The notes: generated from the sequence alone by a model not told the origin. A stretch of DNA of 64,000 bases from Myxococcaceae bacterium (GCA_016793095.1 JAEUJQ010000027.1:159220-223219); one strand, 5' to 3'. Positions 8,663-17,595 are shown, numbered from the stretch's first letter. Numbers and translations: made by a program.

Positions 8663-9579
8663 ATGGCTGCCTGGCTCAACCACCACCACCTGCAGTACTT
8701 CCGCGTGATCGCCCAGGAGGGCGGCATCAGCGCGGCGGGGCGGAAGCTGTCGATCACCCACTCGACGCTCTCGACCCAGCTCAAGCAGCTCGAGGACGTG
8801 CTGGGCCGGCCCTTGTTCGACCGGGAAGGCCGCCGCCTCGTCCTGACCCCGTTCGGCGAGCAGGTGCTCACCTACGCCGAGGCGATTCACCGGCTCGGGG
8901 CCGAGCTGCTCGACTTCTCCGCGGGCGTCAGCGCGCCCGAGGAGCGCCGCCCGTTTCGCGTCGTCGTCACGCCGACCCTCCCCAAGACGATCGTCTTCCA
9001 GCTGCTCGCCTCGGTGCTCGCCGACCCGCGGTGCGGCCCGGTCGACGTGAGGGAGCGGCCGGGCCCGAGGCTGCTCGGCGATCTCACCGCCGGCCGGGCC
9101 CACGTCGCGCTCAGCGACGAGCCGGTCGTCGAGGCGGGCGTGCATTCCCACCTCCTGGGGAGCTCCGGGCTCCACTGGTACGGCGCCGCCGAGCTCGCGC
9201 ACCGCTTCCGGCGAGGGTTCCCCGGCTGCCTGAACGACGCCCCTTCGTGCTCCCGGCGCAGCACCTGCCGATCCGGAGCGTGCTCGATCGCTGGCTGGTC
9301 GAGCGCGGCATTCGGGCGCGCGTGGCGGCGACCGCCGATGACACCTCGATGGTGCGGGTGTTGGGAGCGCGGGGCGTCGGCGTCTTCCCGGTGCGCGACG
9401 CGCTCCGCGCCGAGGTGGACGATCTGCGCCAGGCGGTGCCCATCGGCCCCATCGACGGCGTGGTCGAGAGCTACTACGCGATCAGCGTCGAGCGGAAGGT
9501 GAAGGACGAGGCCGTCGCGCTGGTGCTGGCCAGCGCCCGCGCCCAGTTCGGGAAGGGTCGGCCACTGTCACCGCGCTGA
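8663..9579 (+). pseudogene. NhaR-like LysR regulator, frameshifted
   Basis: The N-terminal winged HTH (HHHLQYFRVIAQEGGISAAG, then RPLFDREGRRLVLTPFGE) closely follows NhaR. The frame starting at 8663 keeps NhaR-like sequence to ..RRGFPGCLNDA at 9241. The expected continuation, PFVLPAQHLPIRSVLDRWL through to the C-terminus at 9579, is in the frame one base away. Adding one C to the CCCC run at 9240-9243 would restore a 305-aa protein of normal NhaR length. As written, the first frame runs on to 9502 with unrelated residues. This is either a recent inactivation or a homopolymer error. The last 12 bases overlap the convergent lipoprotein gene. Confidence 0.8.
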
Positions 9580-10320
9580 CTGCGCGCGTTCGTCGCCAGG
9601 GGGCGCTGCGATCGCGTCTGCGGGGTAGCGGCCCACCGCCTTGAAGTACGCCGCCTCGGGTGGAGGGCGGCGCCGGTTCACCTCGAGGGCGGGGCTGCCC
9701 AGGCGCGGCGCGCCGTCTCCCTCACGGACGACCTCCGCGCCATCGCAGAAGCTCCACGTCGTCCGCCCCGCGTCGCGCCACGCGAAGAAGATGATGGGGC
9801 TGCCTGGCCGCAGGGGGCAGGCCCGCCTGGCCGACTGCTGCTGCACGAGGCGCTCCCGGCGCCACTCTGCCAGCGCGCGGGCCTCGCGCACGGCCTGGAG
9901 GTGCTCGGGGGCGGCGGCGAGCAGCGCCCTGGTGCCCTCGAGCAGCGCCTTCCCGCGGGCGATCAGCGGCGGCCACGCACCCTCCCTGGCGAAGTCGCAC
10001 CGCGTGAGCGCGTCGAGGTTGCGCTGGTGCAGCTGCACGAGGGTCGGAAGCCGCTCGAGGGCGTCCTCCACGAGCGCCATCGAGGCGTCGCTCCACTCGG
10101 CGTCGGCGCTCGACGGCGTGGTGCTCACGAAGCGGCTCAGCAGGCCGTTGACCGAGGCGACTTCGTCGATCAGGAACCGTGGCTCGGCGTCGCAGATGGC
10201 CCCACCGGGGAACGCGCGCACCGTCGCCCGCACGCCGCCGAAGTCGAACGGCTCGGACCTGATGGTCGGCCTGACCGGGGTGCAGCCCAGCAGGCAGAGG
10301 AGACCAAGGAGGCGCCGCAT
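9568..10320 (-). CDS. Hypothetical lipoprotein
   Basis: The product is 250 aa from the ATG at 10320. MRRLLGLLCLLGCTPVRP is a lipoprotein signal with an LLGC lipobox. The mature part is mostly helical, with a long amphipathic region around residues 70-160 rich in Leu, Arg and Glu, and then a short region with SPIIFFAWRDAGRTTWSFC. No family is recognised. Upstream codons to 10422 are open but would start before the signal. It is divergent from the first AlaDH/PNT-like gene. Confidence 0.6.
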   Translation of the reverse strand: MRRLLGLLCLLGCTPVRPTIRSEPFDFGGVRATVRAFPGGAICDAEPRFLIDEVASVNGLLSRFVSTTPSSADAEWSDASMALVEDALERLPTLVQLHQRNLDALTRCDFAREGAWPPLIARGKALLEGTRALLAAAPEHLQAVREARALAEWRRERLVQQQSARRACPLRPGSPIIFFAWRDAGRTTWSFCDGAEVVREGDGAPRLGSPALEVNRRRPPPEAAYFKAVGRYPADAIAAPPGDERAQSAR

Positions 10321-10405
10321 GCGTCGGACGATCGTCTGGAGCGAGACGACACGACCATGATGGCCATCAAAGAGTCGGCAGACGTGCGGAGCGTACAGGT
10401 TTCCC

Positions 10406-11596
10406 ATGAAGCCACGCTCCATCGGGTTCCCGTGCGCGCGCCACGAGTCGGCGGAGGTGCGGGAGTTCCTCCCGCCGCTCTTCGGCTTCCTGCAGCAGTT
10501 CGGGCTCGACCGCGTCGTGATCGAGGAGGGCTACGGCCAGCGCATGGCGATTCCCGCCGCGAGCTACGACGCCGCGCTGCCCGGCCTACAGCGGGGAACG
10601 CGCGAGCAGGCCCTGTCACAGGAGCTCGTGGTGATGTTGCGCTGCCCTTCCATGCCCGACCTGCGCCGCCTTCGCCCGGGCGCCGTGCTGGTCGCGATGC
10701 TGCACTTCCCGACGAGGCCCGAACGGGCGGCCTTGATGGAAGCGCTGCGCGTCACCGGCGTGGCCATGGACCAGATCGTCGACGATCTGGGCCGGCGGCT
10801 GATCGAGAACCTCGAGGCCGTCGGCTTCAACGGCGTGCGGGTCGGCATGGAGGCCCTGGCCTCGACGTGGCCCGGGTTCGACAGCCCCGAGCGGCCTCCG
10901 CTCCACGCGACCGTGCTCGGTGGAGGGGCGGTCGGGGCCCACGCGGTGCGCGCTGCCGTGCGGTACGGCGACGATCAGGTGCGAGCGCGGCTGGGAGCGG
11001 CCGGCGTCGCCGGGGTTCGGGTGACGGTGCTCGACGTCGAACTCACACAGAACGGCCCTCTCCTCGACGACGTGCTCCGGACCACCGACCTGCTGGTCGA
11101 CGCGACGCAGCGCCGCGACGTCTCGCGGCCCGTCGTGCGGAACGATCAGCTGGCGCACCTGCCGGCCCACGCGGTGATCGTCGACCTGTCGGTGGACCCC
11201 TACGACTTCGACCGGAACCCACCGGCAGTTCGAGGGCTCGAGGGCATCCCCGAGGGGACGCTGGACCAGTACGTCTTCGCGCCCGACGACCCCGCCTGGG
11301 ACCTGCTCGATGCGCGGGTGCCGCACGCGGCGCGCCGCACGGTGGCCAGCTGCTACTCGTGGCCAGGTATCCGCCCGGTCGACTGCATGACCGTCTATGG
11401 CAAGCAGCTCGAGCCGGTGCTGCGTGCCTTGATCGAGCGCGGCACCGACCTGCCTGCGCAGGGCGGGACCTGGGCCGAGCGCGCGACCGGTCGGGGGTGC
11501 CACCGGCGTTGGGTGATGGGTGGTCGCGACCTGATCGAGGCGGCCGGGGGCGCGCTCCTTCGCGCGGAGATCACGAGCAAGGCAGGTTCGCGATGA
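10406..11596 (+). CDS. AlaDH/PNT-like NAD(P)-dependent dehydrogenase, copy 1
   Basis: The product is 396 aa. The N-terminal AlaDH/PNT domain (IGFPCARHESAEVREFLPPL) is followed by a Rossmann segment with the dinucleotide motif VLGGGAVGAHAVRAAVRYG near residue 170. A conserved tail PHAARRTVASCYSWPGIRP is shared with the next gene. Alanine dehydrogenase, lysine-ketoglutarate reductase and N5-(carboxyethyl)ornithine synthase all use this fold, and the sequence does not settle the substrate. It overlaps its paralogue downstream by ATGA, so the two products are probably made together and may form a heteromer. The C-terminal 40 residues are extra relative to copy 2. Confidence 0.75.
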   Translation: MKPRSIGFPCARHESAEVREFLPPLFGFLQQFGLDRVVIEEGYGQRMAIPAASYDAALPGLQRGTREQALSQELVVMLRCPSMPDLRRLRPGAVLVAMLHFPTRPERAALMEALRVTGVAMDQIVDDLGRRLIENLEAVGFNGVRVGMEALASTWPGFDSPERPPLHATVLGGGAVGAHAVRAAVRYGDDQVRARLGAAGVAGVRVTVLDVELTQNGPLLDDVLRTTDLLVDATQRRDVSRPVVRNDQLAHLPAHAVIVDLSVDPYDFDRNPPAVRGLEGIPEGTLDQYVFAPDDPAWDLLDARVPHAARRTVASCYSWPGIRPVDCMTVYGKQLEPVLRALIERGTDLPAQGGTWAERATGRGCHRRWVMGGRDLIEAAGGALLRAEITSKAGSR

Positions 11597-12714
11597 GGCT
11601 GACCCTGGGCATTCCGCGCATGCACAAGGAACCGGGTGAGCGGCGAGACTTCCTGCCCCCGCTCCTGGCGGCCGCCGCGCGGTTGGGCGTGTCCGTCGTG
11701 ATGGAGCGCGGCGTCGGCAGCGGGCTGGGGCTGAGCGAAGCAGACTACCTGGCGGCGGTGCCCGGGCTGAAGGTCGTCGCCAGCCGGCAGGAGGCCTGGG
11801 CGCAAGACGTGGTGCTCGTGCTCCGAAGCCCCGAGGTCGAGGAGTTCGACGCGCTCGTGAAGCGTGGCAGCACGGTGATGGCGATGCTCCACCTTCGCAC
11901 GCGGCCGCGGCGGGTCAAGAAGCTGCAGGCCCTCGAGGCCTACGCCGTGAGCCTCGACGGGCTCGTCGGCGACGACGGGGCGCGGCTGGTCGAGAACACG
12001 AAGGCGGTGGGGTGGAACGGGCTGGAGGCCGCCTTCGGAGCGCTCGAGACCACGAACCCCTGGCGCCTCGAGCCCGGCCAGAAGGTGCTCGAGGTCACCG
12101 TGATGGGCGCGGGGCAGGTGGGGAAGCACGCCGCCGAGGCCGCCATCAAGTACGGCAACCGGTCCCGCTGGGACGCGTGGTCGAAGCGGGGGACTCCGCC
12201 CGCGGTCGCGGTCCTCGTCGGCCGCCGCGTCACCAGCGACATGGTGTGGCTCAAGGAGCGGCTCGCGCAGACCGACGTGCTGGTGGACGCCACGCAGCGC
12301 GACCGGTCGGACATCCCCCTGCTCAGCAACTCCAGCCTCCGGTGGCTGCCCGAGCACGCGGTCGTGTGTGACCTCAACGTCGACCCCTACGTGCCGACGG
12401 GCTCGCCGCCGACGGTGCGAGGCATCGAGGGCATTCCCATGGGCACGCTCGACAAGTGGGTCTTCACGCCAGACGACCCTCACTGGGCCGACACCATTCC
12501 GGCGGGGGTCAACCACGCGGCCCGGCGCACGGTGGTGAGCTGCTACTCCTGGCCGGGGATCCACCCGCGGGAGTGCATGGAGCACTACGGGCGCCAGCTC
12601 GAGCCGCTGCTCGTGCGTCTGCTCGAACGGTCGGGGGCCTCGGGCCTGCGCCGTGACGGCGACGCGCTCGACCGCGCGCTCTGGAGAGCCAGCCTGTCTG
12701 CCCTGGAGGCCTGA
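11593..12714 (+). CDS. AlaDH/PNT-like NAD(P)-dependent dehydrogenase, copy 2
   Basis: The product is 373 aa from the ATG at 11593, which overlaps the stop of copy 1. It begins LTLGIPRMHKEPGERRDFLP, a good AlaDH/PNT N-terminus with the Lys/His-containing substrate segment (RMHKEPGE) that copy 1 lacks in the same form. The Rossmann motif is VMGAGQVGKHAAEAAIKYG, a canonical GxGxxG/A. The tail NHAARRTVVSCYSWPGIHP matches copy 1. Copy 2 looks the more conventional catalytic subunit, while copy 1 has diverged at the N-terminal substrate site. The reaction is not predictable from sequence alone. Confidence 0.75.
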   Translation: MRLTLGIPRMHKEPGERRDFLPPLLAAAARLGVSVVMERGVGSGLGLSEADYLAAVPGLKVVASRQEAWAQDVVLVLRSPEVEEFDALVKRGSTVMAMLHLRTRPRRVKKLQALEAYAVSLDGLVGDDGARLVENTKAVGWNGLEAAFGALETTNPWRLEPGQKVLEVTVMGAGQVGKHAAEAAIKYGNRSRWDAWSKRGTPPAVAVLVGRRVTSDMVWLKERLAQTDVLVDATQRDRSDIPLLSNSSLRWLPEHAVVCDLNVDPYVPTGSPPTVRGIEGIPMGTLDKWVFTPDDPHWADTIPAGVNHAARRTVVSCYSWPGIHPRECMEHYGRQLEPLLVRLLERSGASGLRRDGDALDRALWRASLSALEA

Positions 12715-12755
12715 CCCGCCCCAGAGTCCTCCGCAGTCCTGAAAGGAAAGATCCT

Positions 12756-13319
12756 ATGAGAGCCCTCGTCATCGTCGTCCTCGCCGTCGCCGCTGCAGCC
12801 TGCGTCCACACGCCGAAGGTGGAGCCCGTCACCGCTGCGCCGCCGCCGAAGGTGGAGGTCGTCACCCCACCGACGCCCGCCGTGGTGACGCAGGCGAGCT
12901 GCGCGGCAGACTCGGAGTGCCGCAACGGCTTCCTCTGCGTCCGGAGCCTGTGCGTGGCCATCACCCCCGAGCTGGCCGAGTGCGCGACGGTGCGCGTGCA
13001 CTTCGACTTCAACGAGGCCCTCGTCCGGCCGGATGACGAGGTCGTGCTGCAGCGAATGGCGCGGTGCCTGAGGGCCGACGTCAAGCTGCGCGTCACCATC
13101 GAGGGCCACGCCGACGAGCGGGGCACCGAGGAGTACAACCTCGTGCTGGGCAACCAGCGGGCGTACGGCGTCGAGCGGTACCTCGACACCCTCGGGGTTT
13201 CCCGCTCGCAGCTCGCCAGCGTCAGCTACGGGTATGAGCGCCCGCTCTGCACGGAGCATGACGAGGCCTGCTGGTCGAAGAACCGGCGGGTCGCGCTGAA
13301 GCCCACCCGCGCTCCCTGA
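12756..13319 (+). CDS. OmpA/Pal-like peptidoglycan-associated lipoprotein
   Basis: The product is 187 aa, preceded by an AAAGGAAAG-type SD. The signal MRALVIVVLAVAAAACVHTP has a lipobox AAAC. A Pro/Val-rich linker and a short Cys segment (SCAADSECRNGFLCVRSLC) precede the OmpA-C domain: VRVHFDFNEALVRPDD, EGHADERGTEEYNLVLG and KNRRVALKP. The Asp and Arg in these motifs normally bind the diaminopimelate of peptidoglycan, so it should tether the outer membrane to the wall. No tol genes are adjacent, so it is probably an accessory paralogue rather than the Tol-associated Pal. Confidence 0.85.
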   Translation: MRALVIVVLAVAAAACVHTPKVEPVTAAPPPKVEVVTPPTPAVVTQASCAADSECRNGFLCVRSLCVAITPELAECATVRVHFDFNEALVRPDDEVVLQRMARCLRADVKLRVTIEGHADERGTEEYNLVLGNQRAYGVERYLDTLGVSRSQLASVSYGYERPLCTEHDEACWSKNRRVALKPTRAP

Positions 13320-13438
13320 GCGCCCGCAGGTCGCGACGAGAGGCGCGCCGGGTGATCGGCTCAAACGGTGGTTGTCAGCAACCCCCGGAGTCCGCTTTGG
13401 TGCGGCTCCCCCGCCTGGCCGGCAGCACCGGAGCCCCG

Positions 13439-14890
13439 ATGTCACCGATTCGCCTCGTCCTCTTCCTCGCGACCCTCGCGCTCGCGTCCGCCTGTGGCAC
13501 GCGCTTCACCTGCGACGCGAAGTCCTGTCCCACCGGCTGCTGCAACGCCTCGTCGGGGCGCTGTGAGGTCGGCAACACCGCCGAGCAGTGCGGCGCGAAC
13601 GGCGCCACCTGCTCCGCCTGCAGCGCGGGCCAGCAGTGCAGCGCGGGCGCCTGCGCGGCGAACGGCGGCACGGGCGGAGGCTCGGCCACGGGCGGCGGTG
13701 CCGCGGGCGGTGGGGCGACGGCTGGAGGCTCCAGCGCCGGCGGCGGCACGGCGCAGGCGACCACGTCGTTCTACCGCGACGTGCTGCCCATCACCCAGGT
13801 GCGCTGCGCCGGCTGTCACCGCATGGGCGGCATCGGCCCCTTCCCCCTCGAGACGTACGCCCAGGCGAAGCCGATGGCCGCGGCGATGAAGGACGCGGTG
13901 GTGGCGAAGCGCATGCCGCCGTGGATGCCCGACAACTCGTGCGGCGGCCCCTTCGTCGACGACCGCACGCTGTCGCAGGCGCAGATCGACACCCTCGCGA
14001 AGTGGGCCGACGAGGGCGCGCCCGAGGGCAACCCGGCCGACGCGCCGGCGCCTCCGGGCCCCGTGGGACAGCTCCCCCGCGTCGACGCGACGCTCACCAT
14101 GACCGAGGCGTACACGCCGTCGGCGACGCTCAACGATGACTACCGCTGCTTCCTCATCGACCCCGCGCTCTCGGGCAACCGGTTCGTCACCGGCTACGAC
14201 ATCCAGCCGGGCGTCGCCGCCGAGGTGCATCACGTCATCGTCTACATCGTCGACCGCAACGCCGCGCGAACGAAGGACATGAACGAGGCCGGCCCGGGCT
14301 GGACGTGCTTCGGCGACTCGGGCCTTCAGTCACCCGGCCCCATCGGCGCGTGGGCTCCCGGCACCGGCGCGGTCATCTTCCCGTCGAACACCGGCATTCA
14401 GCTGACCGCGAACCAGGTGCTCGCGATGCAGATTCACTACAACACCAACAACGGCGTGCGGCAGCCCGACCAGACGGCGATCCGGATCATGTACTCGGCG
14501 CCAGGGGCCTCGCCGACCGCCGCGTACCTGCTGCCGCTCGTCGCCGACGGCTTCGCGATCCCTCCCAACGCGACCAACTACAGCTACAGCGAGACGTTCC
14601 CCAACCCGACGCGCGCCCTCACCATCCGGGTCTGGGGCCTGATGCCGCACATGCACACGCTCGGGAAGCGCATCACCATCAAGGGCCCCGCTGACGCCTG
14701 CCTCGTGGACATCCCCCGCTGGGACTTCCACTGGCAGCAGCAGTACTTCCGCATGACGCCCTTCAGCATTCCGCCCAGCGGCTCGCTCACCATGTCATGC
14801 ACGTGGGACAACCCGACCACCCGCACGGTGCGCTGGGGCGAAGGCACCAACGACGAGATGTGCTTCGCGTACGTCTACGCGACGCTCTGA
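13439..14890 (+). CDS. Lipoprotein with c-type heme motif and copper monooxygenase-like domain
   Basis: The product is 483 aa from the ATG at 13439, chosen because it starts a lipoprotein signal (LFLATLALASACGT). A Cys-rich segment (CPTGCCNASSGRC) and a Gly/Ala/Thr linker lead to a CAGCH heme-binding motif near residue 125 with the later Met-rich RMPPWMPD. The C-terminal 300 residues carry HH and HxH copper-ligand-like motifs (AEVHHVIVYIVD, GLMPHMHTLGKRI) of the type II ascorbate-dependent (PHM/DBM-like) monooxygenase fold. This architecture is common in myxobacterial exported proteins; the substrate is unknown. The last strand ends in NDEMCFAYVYA. Confidence 0.75.
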   Translation: MSPIRLVLFLATLALASACGTRFTCDAKSCPTGCCNASSGRCEVGNTAEQCGANGATCSACSAGQQCSAGACAANGGTGGGSATGGGAAGGGATAGGSSAGGGTAQATTSFYRDVLPITQVRCAGCHRMGGIGPFPLETYAQAKPMAAAMKDAVVAKRMPPWMPDNSCGGPFVDDRTLSQAQIDTLAKWADEGAPEGNPADAPAPPGPVGQLPRVDATLTMTEAYTPSATLNDDYRCFLIDPALSGNRFVTGYDIQPGVAAEVHHVIVYIVDRNAARTKDMNEAGPGWTCFGDSGLQSPGPIGAWAPGTGAVIFPSNTGIQLTANQVLAMQIHYNTNNGVRQPDQTAIRIMYSAPGASPTAAYLLPLVADGFAIPPNATNYSYSETFPNPTRALTIRVWGLMPHMHTLGKRITIKGPADACLVDIPRWDFHWQQQYFRMTPFSIPPSGSLTMSCTWDNPTTRTVRWGEGTNDEMCFAYVYATL

Positions 14891-14935
14891 TCATCCGATG
14901 CACACGCGCGCGACTTCGGAGTAGACCCGCGCGCC

Positions 14936-16129
14936 ATGAGCTACACGGTCCTCGCACGCAAGTACCGGCCCCAGGCCTTCGAAGAGATGACGGGCCAGGA
15001 GCACGTGGTCCGCACGGTCGAGAACGCCATCAAGCTCGACCGCGTGGCGCACGCGTACCTGTTCGCGGGGCCGAGAGGCGTGGGCAAGACGACCGCTGCC
15101 CGGCTGCTCGCGCGCGCGCTCAACTGCGAGAAGGGCCCCACCGCCAACCCCTGCGGCGCCTGCCGCGCGTGCACCGAGATCCGCGACGGCATCAGCACCG
15201 ACGTGCAGGAGATCGACGGCGCCTCGAACAACGGCGTCGAGAACGTGCGCGAGATCCGCGAGAACGCGAAGTACCAGCCGCAGCGCGACCGCTACAAGAT
15301 CTACATCATCGACGAGGTGCACATGCTCTCGGGCGCGGCGTTCAACGCGCTGCTCAAGACGCTCGAGGAGCCGCCGGGGCACGTGAAGTTCATCTTCGCC
15401 ACCACCGAGGCGCACAAGCTGCCCGACACCATCCTCTCGCGGTGCCAGCGGCACAACTTCCGGCGCATCTCGCAGGCGTCGATGCTCAAGCGCCTCAAGG
15501 AGATCGCGCAGGCCGAGCAGGTGAAGGTCTCGGAGTCGGCGCTCTCGCTCATCGTGCGCCAGTCCGAAGGCGGCATGCGCGACGCGCTCTCGCTGCTCGA
15601 TCAGATCCTGAGCGCGTGCGGCAACGAACCGAAGGACGAAGACGTCGCCGAGACGCTGGGCACCATCGACCGCACCGTCGTGCACGGCATCGCGAAGGCC
15701 CTCGTCACCCGCGACGCGGCCATCGTGCTCAAGCACACCGAGGAGCTGTGGAACCGGGGCGTCGATCTGCGCCGCCTCGCCGAGGAGCTCGCGTGGTGGC
15801 TGCGGCACCTCTTCGTCGCCCGCGCGACCGGGGCTGCGCCTGACGAGCTGGCGGACACCGATCGCGAGGCCGTGGTGGCGCTCGCCCGCGACGCAGACGC
15901 GGCCCAGCTCGCCCGGCTCTTCGACGTGGTGCACACGGGCGTGTGGGAGATCGCGCGCGCGCCGCAGCCCCGCCTCGCCTTCGAGATGACGCTGCTGAAA
16001 GCGCTGCACCTCGCGCCCGCCGCGTCGATCCCCGAGCTGGTCGCCCGCGTGGAGCGGCTCGCCAGTGGCCAGCCCGTTGCCGCCGGAGCGCCGGGAGGTC
16101 GCTCCACCTCGGCGCCCTTTCGCGCCTGA
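14936..16129 (+). CDS. dnaX: DNA polymerase III gamma/tau subunit (dnaX), frame encoding a gamma-length product
   Basis: The product is 397 aa. MSYTVLARKYRPQAFEEM is the usual DnaX N-terminus. Visible are Walker A GPRGVGKTTAARLLARALNC, the zinc site CEKGPTANPCGACRAC, Walker B IIDEVHML and the sensor ILSRCQRHNF. The frame continues through domain III and stops with TGA at 16127, just where E. coli gamma would also be near its end. The tau C-terminal part continues in the +1 frame from about 16119. DnaX is the motor of the clamp loader. Downstream genes are ybaB and recR, a widespread arrangement. Confidence 0.93.
   Translation: MSYTVLARKYRPQAFEEMTGQEHVVRTVENAIKLDRVAHAYLFAGPRGVGKTTAARLLARALNCEKGPTANPCGACRACTEIRDGISTDVQEIDGASNNGVENVREIRENAKYQPQRDRYKIYIIDEVHMLSGAAFNALLKTLEEPPGHVKFIFATTEAHKLPDTILSRCQRHNFRRISQASMLKRLKEIAQAEQVKVSESALSLIVRQSEGGMRDALSLLDQILSACGNEPKDEDVAETLGTIDRTVVHGIAKALVTRDAAIVLKHTEELWNRGVDLRRLAEELAWWLRHLFVARATGAAPDELADTDREAVVALARDADAAQLARLFDVVHTGVWEIARAPQPRLAFEMTLLKALHLAPAASIPELVARVERLASGQPVAAGAPGGRSTSAPFRA
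16112..16129 (+). promoter_or_regulatory. Candidate +1 recoding site or indel in dnaX
   Basis: In the dnaX frame the codons are GCG CCC TTT CGC GCC TGA. A +1 slip of the peptidyl-tRNA from CCC to CCU at 16115-16118 gives TTC GCG CCT GAG, which continues without a stop to the tau end. CCC followed by a pyrimidine is a known +1-prone context for tRNA-Pro. There is no A-rich slippery run of the E. coli or Thermus type. A one-base insertion error in the C run would produce the same picture. Confidence 0.45.
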
Positions 16130-17216
16130 GCCGCCACGAGCGCCAGAGGCTGGCACGAGGTCGTCGCACCCACCGTCGGCCGCACCCCCGACCGCGACGC
16201 CCGCCCCCGCGCCTCGCGCCGCCGAGGCGCTGACACAGCCCGCCGCCTCGGCTCGCGCAGGCACGCCAGCCCCACCCGCGCAATCAGCGCCTCCGACCCA
16301 CCCGGCCGCCGCGCCTCGCGCAGGGACGCCAGCCCCACCCGCGCCATCCGCCGCCGCCACCACCGAGCGCGCGCAGCCCGCGCCTCACGCAGGCACGGCA
16401 GCCCCACCCCCGCAATCAGCGCCTCCGACGCAGCCGGTCGCCGCGCCTCGCGCAGGCACGCCAGCTCCACCCGCCCAATCCGCCGCCGCCGCCACCGAGC
16501 CTGCGCGGCGCTCCGGCACGCCAGCACCACCCTCGGCTGCTCCACGCGGCGGCGCCGGGGCACCCCAGCCCACGCAGCCCGACGTCGTGCTCGTCAACCG
16601 AACGCTCCCGCGGGCCCCACAGGTCGAGGCCGGTGTTCCGCCAGAGGACCCCGACGAGCGTCTGTTCGCCCCCGAGGGCAGCGCCGAAGGGTGCGCGTCT
16701 GGCGACTGCTTGCCCGACGCCCCGACGGCAACGACGACGAAGCCCGCGGCGCCGACGAGCAACACTGAGACCTGGCGGCTCGCCGTCGAGGCCGTGCGCG
16801 CCGCCTCGCCACGCCACGGCAAGTCGCTGAGCCACGGGCGCTTCATCTCGCTCGAGCCCGGCACGGTGCGCCTCGCCTTCCCCAACGACGCCGCCTTTCA
16901 CCGCTCGACCGTCTTCGGCATGTCGCGGCAGCTCATCGAGGAGGTGCTGACGAAGCACTTCGGCCGCCCCACGAAGGTGGCGGAGGACACCACGGCCCAG
17001 GCGCTCAAGGCCGCCGCGCCCAGCATCGCCGAGGAAGAGGCGAAGGAGACCGCCGCCCGCCACCAGGCCATCGACGCGCGGGTCGCCCAGCACCCGGCCA
17101 TCAGGAACGTGCTGCGCATCCTGGGCGGCACCGTCGAGCACGTGCAGTACCTCGAGCCCGTGCGCGAGGCGCCCTCGCTCGTCGCGCCGGCCAACGCGCC
17201 GCCAGAAGACGAGTGA
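16119..17216 (+). CDS. dnaX: tau-specific C-terminal region of dnaX in the +1 frame
   Basis: This frame gives about 365 residues when joined to the core at codon 394, for a tau of about 759 aa. The first half is an Ala/Pro/Thr linker with five repeats of the type AGTPAPPAQS (16257-16530); their spacing of 60-69 bases is always a multiple of three, which shows this frame is under coding constraint. The second half (TWRLAVEAVRAASPRHGKSL ... GTVRLAFPNDAAFHRS) resembles the DnaX C-terminal domain that contacts the polymerase. A separate start is not required and none with a good SD is visible, so it depends on a frame change or is one gene broken by an indel. Confidence 0.7.
   Translation, partial: FAPEPPRAPEAGTRSSHPPSAAPPTATPAPAPRAAEALTQPAASARAGTPAPPAQSAPPTHPAAAPRAGTPAPPAPSAAATTERAQPAPHAGTAAPPPQSAPPTQPVAAPRAGTPAPPAQSAAAATEPARRSGTPAPPSAAPRGGAGAPQPTQPDVVLVNRTLPRAPQVEAGVPPEDPDERLFAPEGSAEGCASGDCLPDAPTATTTKPAAPTSNTETWRLAVEAVRAASPRHGKSLSHGRFISLEPGTVRLAFPNDAAFHRSTVFGMSRQLIEEVLTKHFGRPTKVAEDTTAQALKAAAPSIAEEEAKETAARHQAIDARVAQHPAIRNVLRILGGTVEHVQYLEPVREAPSLVAPANAPPEDE
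16257..16530 (+). repeat. In-frame tandem repeats in the tau linker
   Basis: There are five degenerate copies of a unit encoding (A/S)GTPAPP plus spacer, beginning near 16257, 16320, 16389, 16452 and 16512. Unit lengths are 63, 69, 63 and 60 bases. The DNA copies are very similar (GCAGGCACGCCAGCCCCAC core), so expansion is likely recent and ongoing. Confidence 0.8.
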
Positions 17217-17283
17217 CGCGACGGCTGTTCACACGCGCCCGAATCCGCTACGCAGCCGCTCTCACCTCGCCGCAGGAGCCGCC

Positions 17284-17595
17284 ATGCCCGGAGTCGATCT
17301 CAACTACTTCATCCGTCAGGCCAACAAGCTGACCGAGCAGATCGAGAAGCGGAAGACCGAGCTCGCCACCGAGACCGTCGAGGGCAAGGCCGCCGACGGC
17401 CTGGTCACTGTCGTCGCCACCGGCAACCAGGAGGTGAAGAGCATCAAGATCGACCCGAAGGCCGTGGGCGATCTCGCGATGCTCGAGGACCTCATCACGG
17501 CCGCCGTCAACGCCGCGCTCACGAAGTCGAAGGAGCACCAGGCCGCCGAGCTGGGGAAGATCTCGAAGGGCATCAAGATTCCCGGCATCACCTGA
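17284..17595 (+). CDS. ybaB: YbaB/EbfC nucleoid-associated protein
   Basis: The product is 103 aa. It starts with a long helix (FIRQANKLTEQIEKRKTELA), has the central strands GLVTVVATGNQEVKSIKIDP typical of YbaB, and ends in a second helix pair. The family binds DNA as a tweezer-like dimer, and the gene usually sits between dnaX and recR, as here. It starts 67 bp after the tau stop and ends 9 bp before recR, so it is probably part of the dnaX-recR operon. Confidence 0.9.
   Translation: MPGVDLNYFIRQANKLTEQIEKRKTELATETVEGKAADGLVTVVATGNQEVKSIKIDPKAVGDLAMLEDLITAAVNAALTKSKEHQAAELGKISKGIKIPGIT

Noticed and set aside
16065..17216. Separate gene for the proline-rich tau part
   Set aside because: No SD at the possible GTG 16065 and the C-domain resembles DnaX tau, so it belongs to dnaX.
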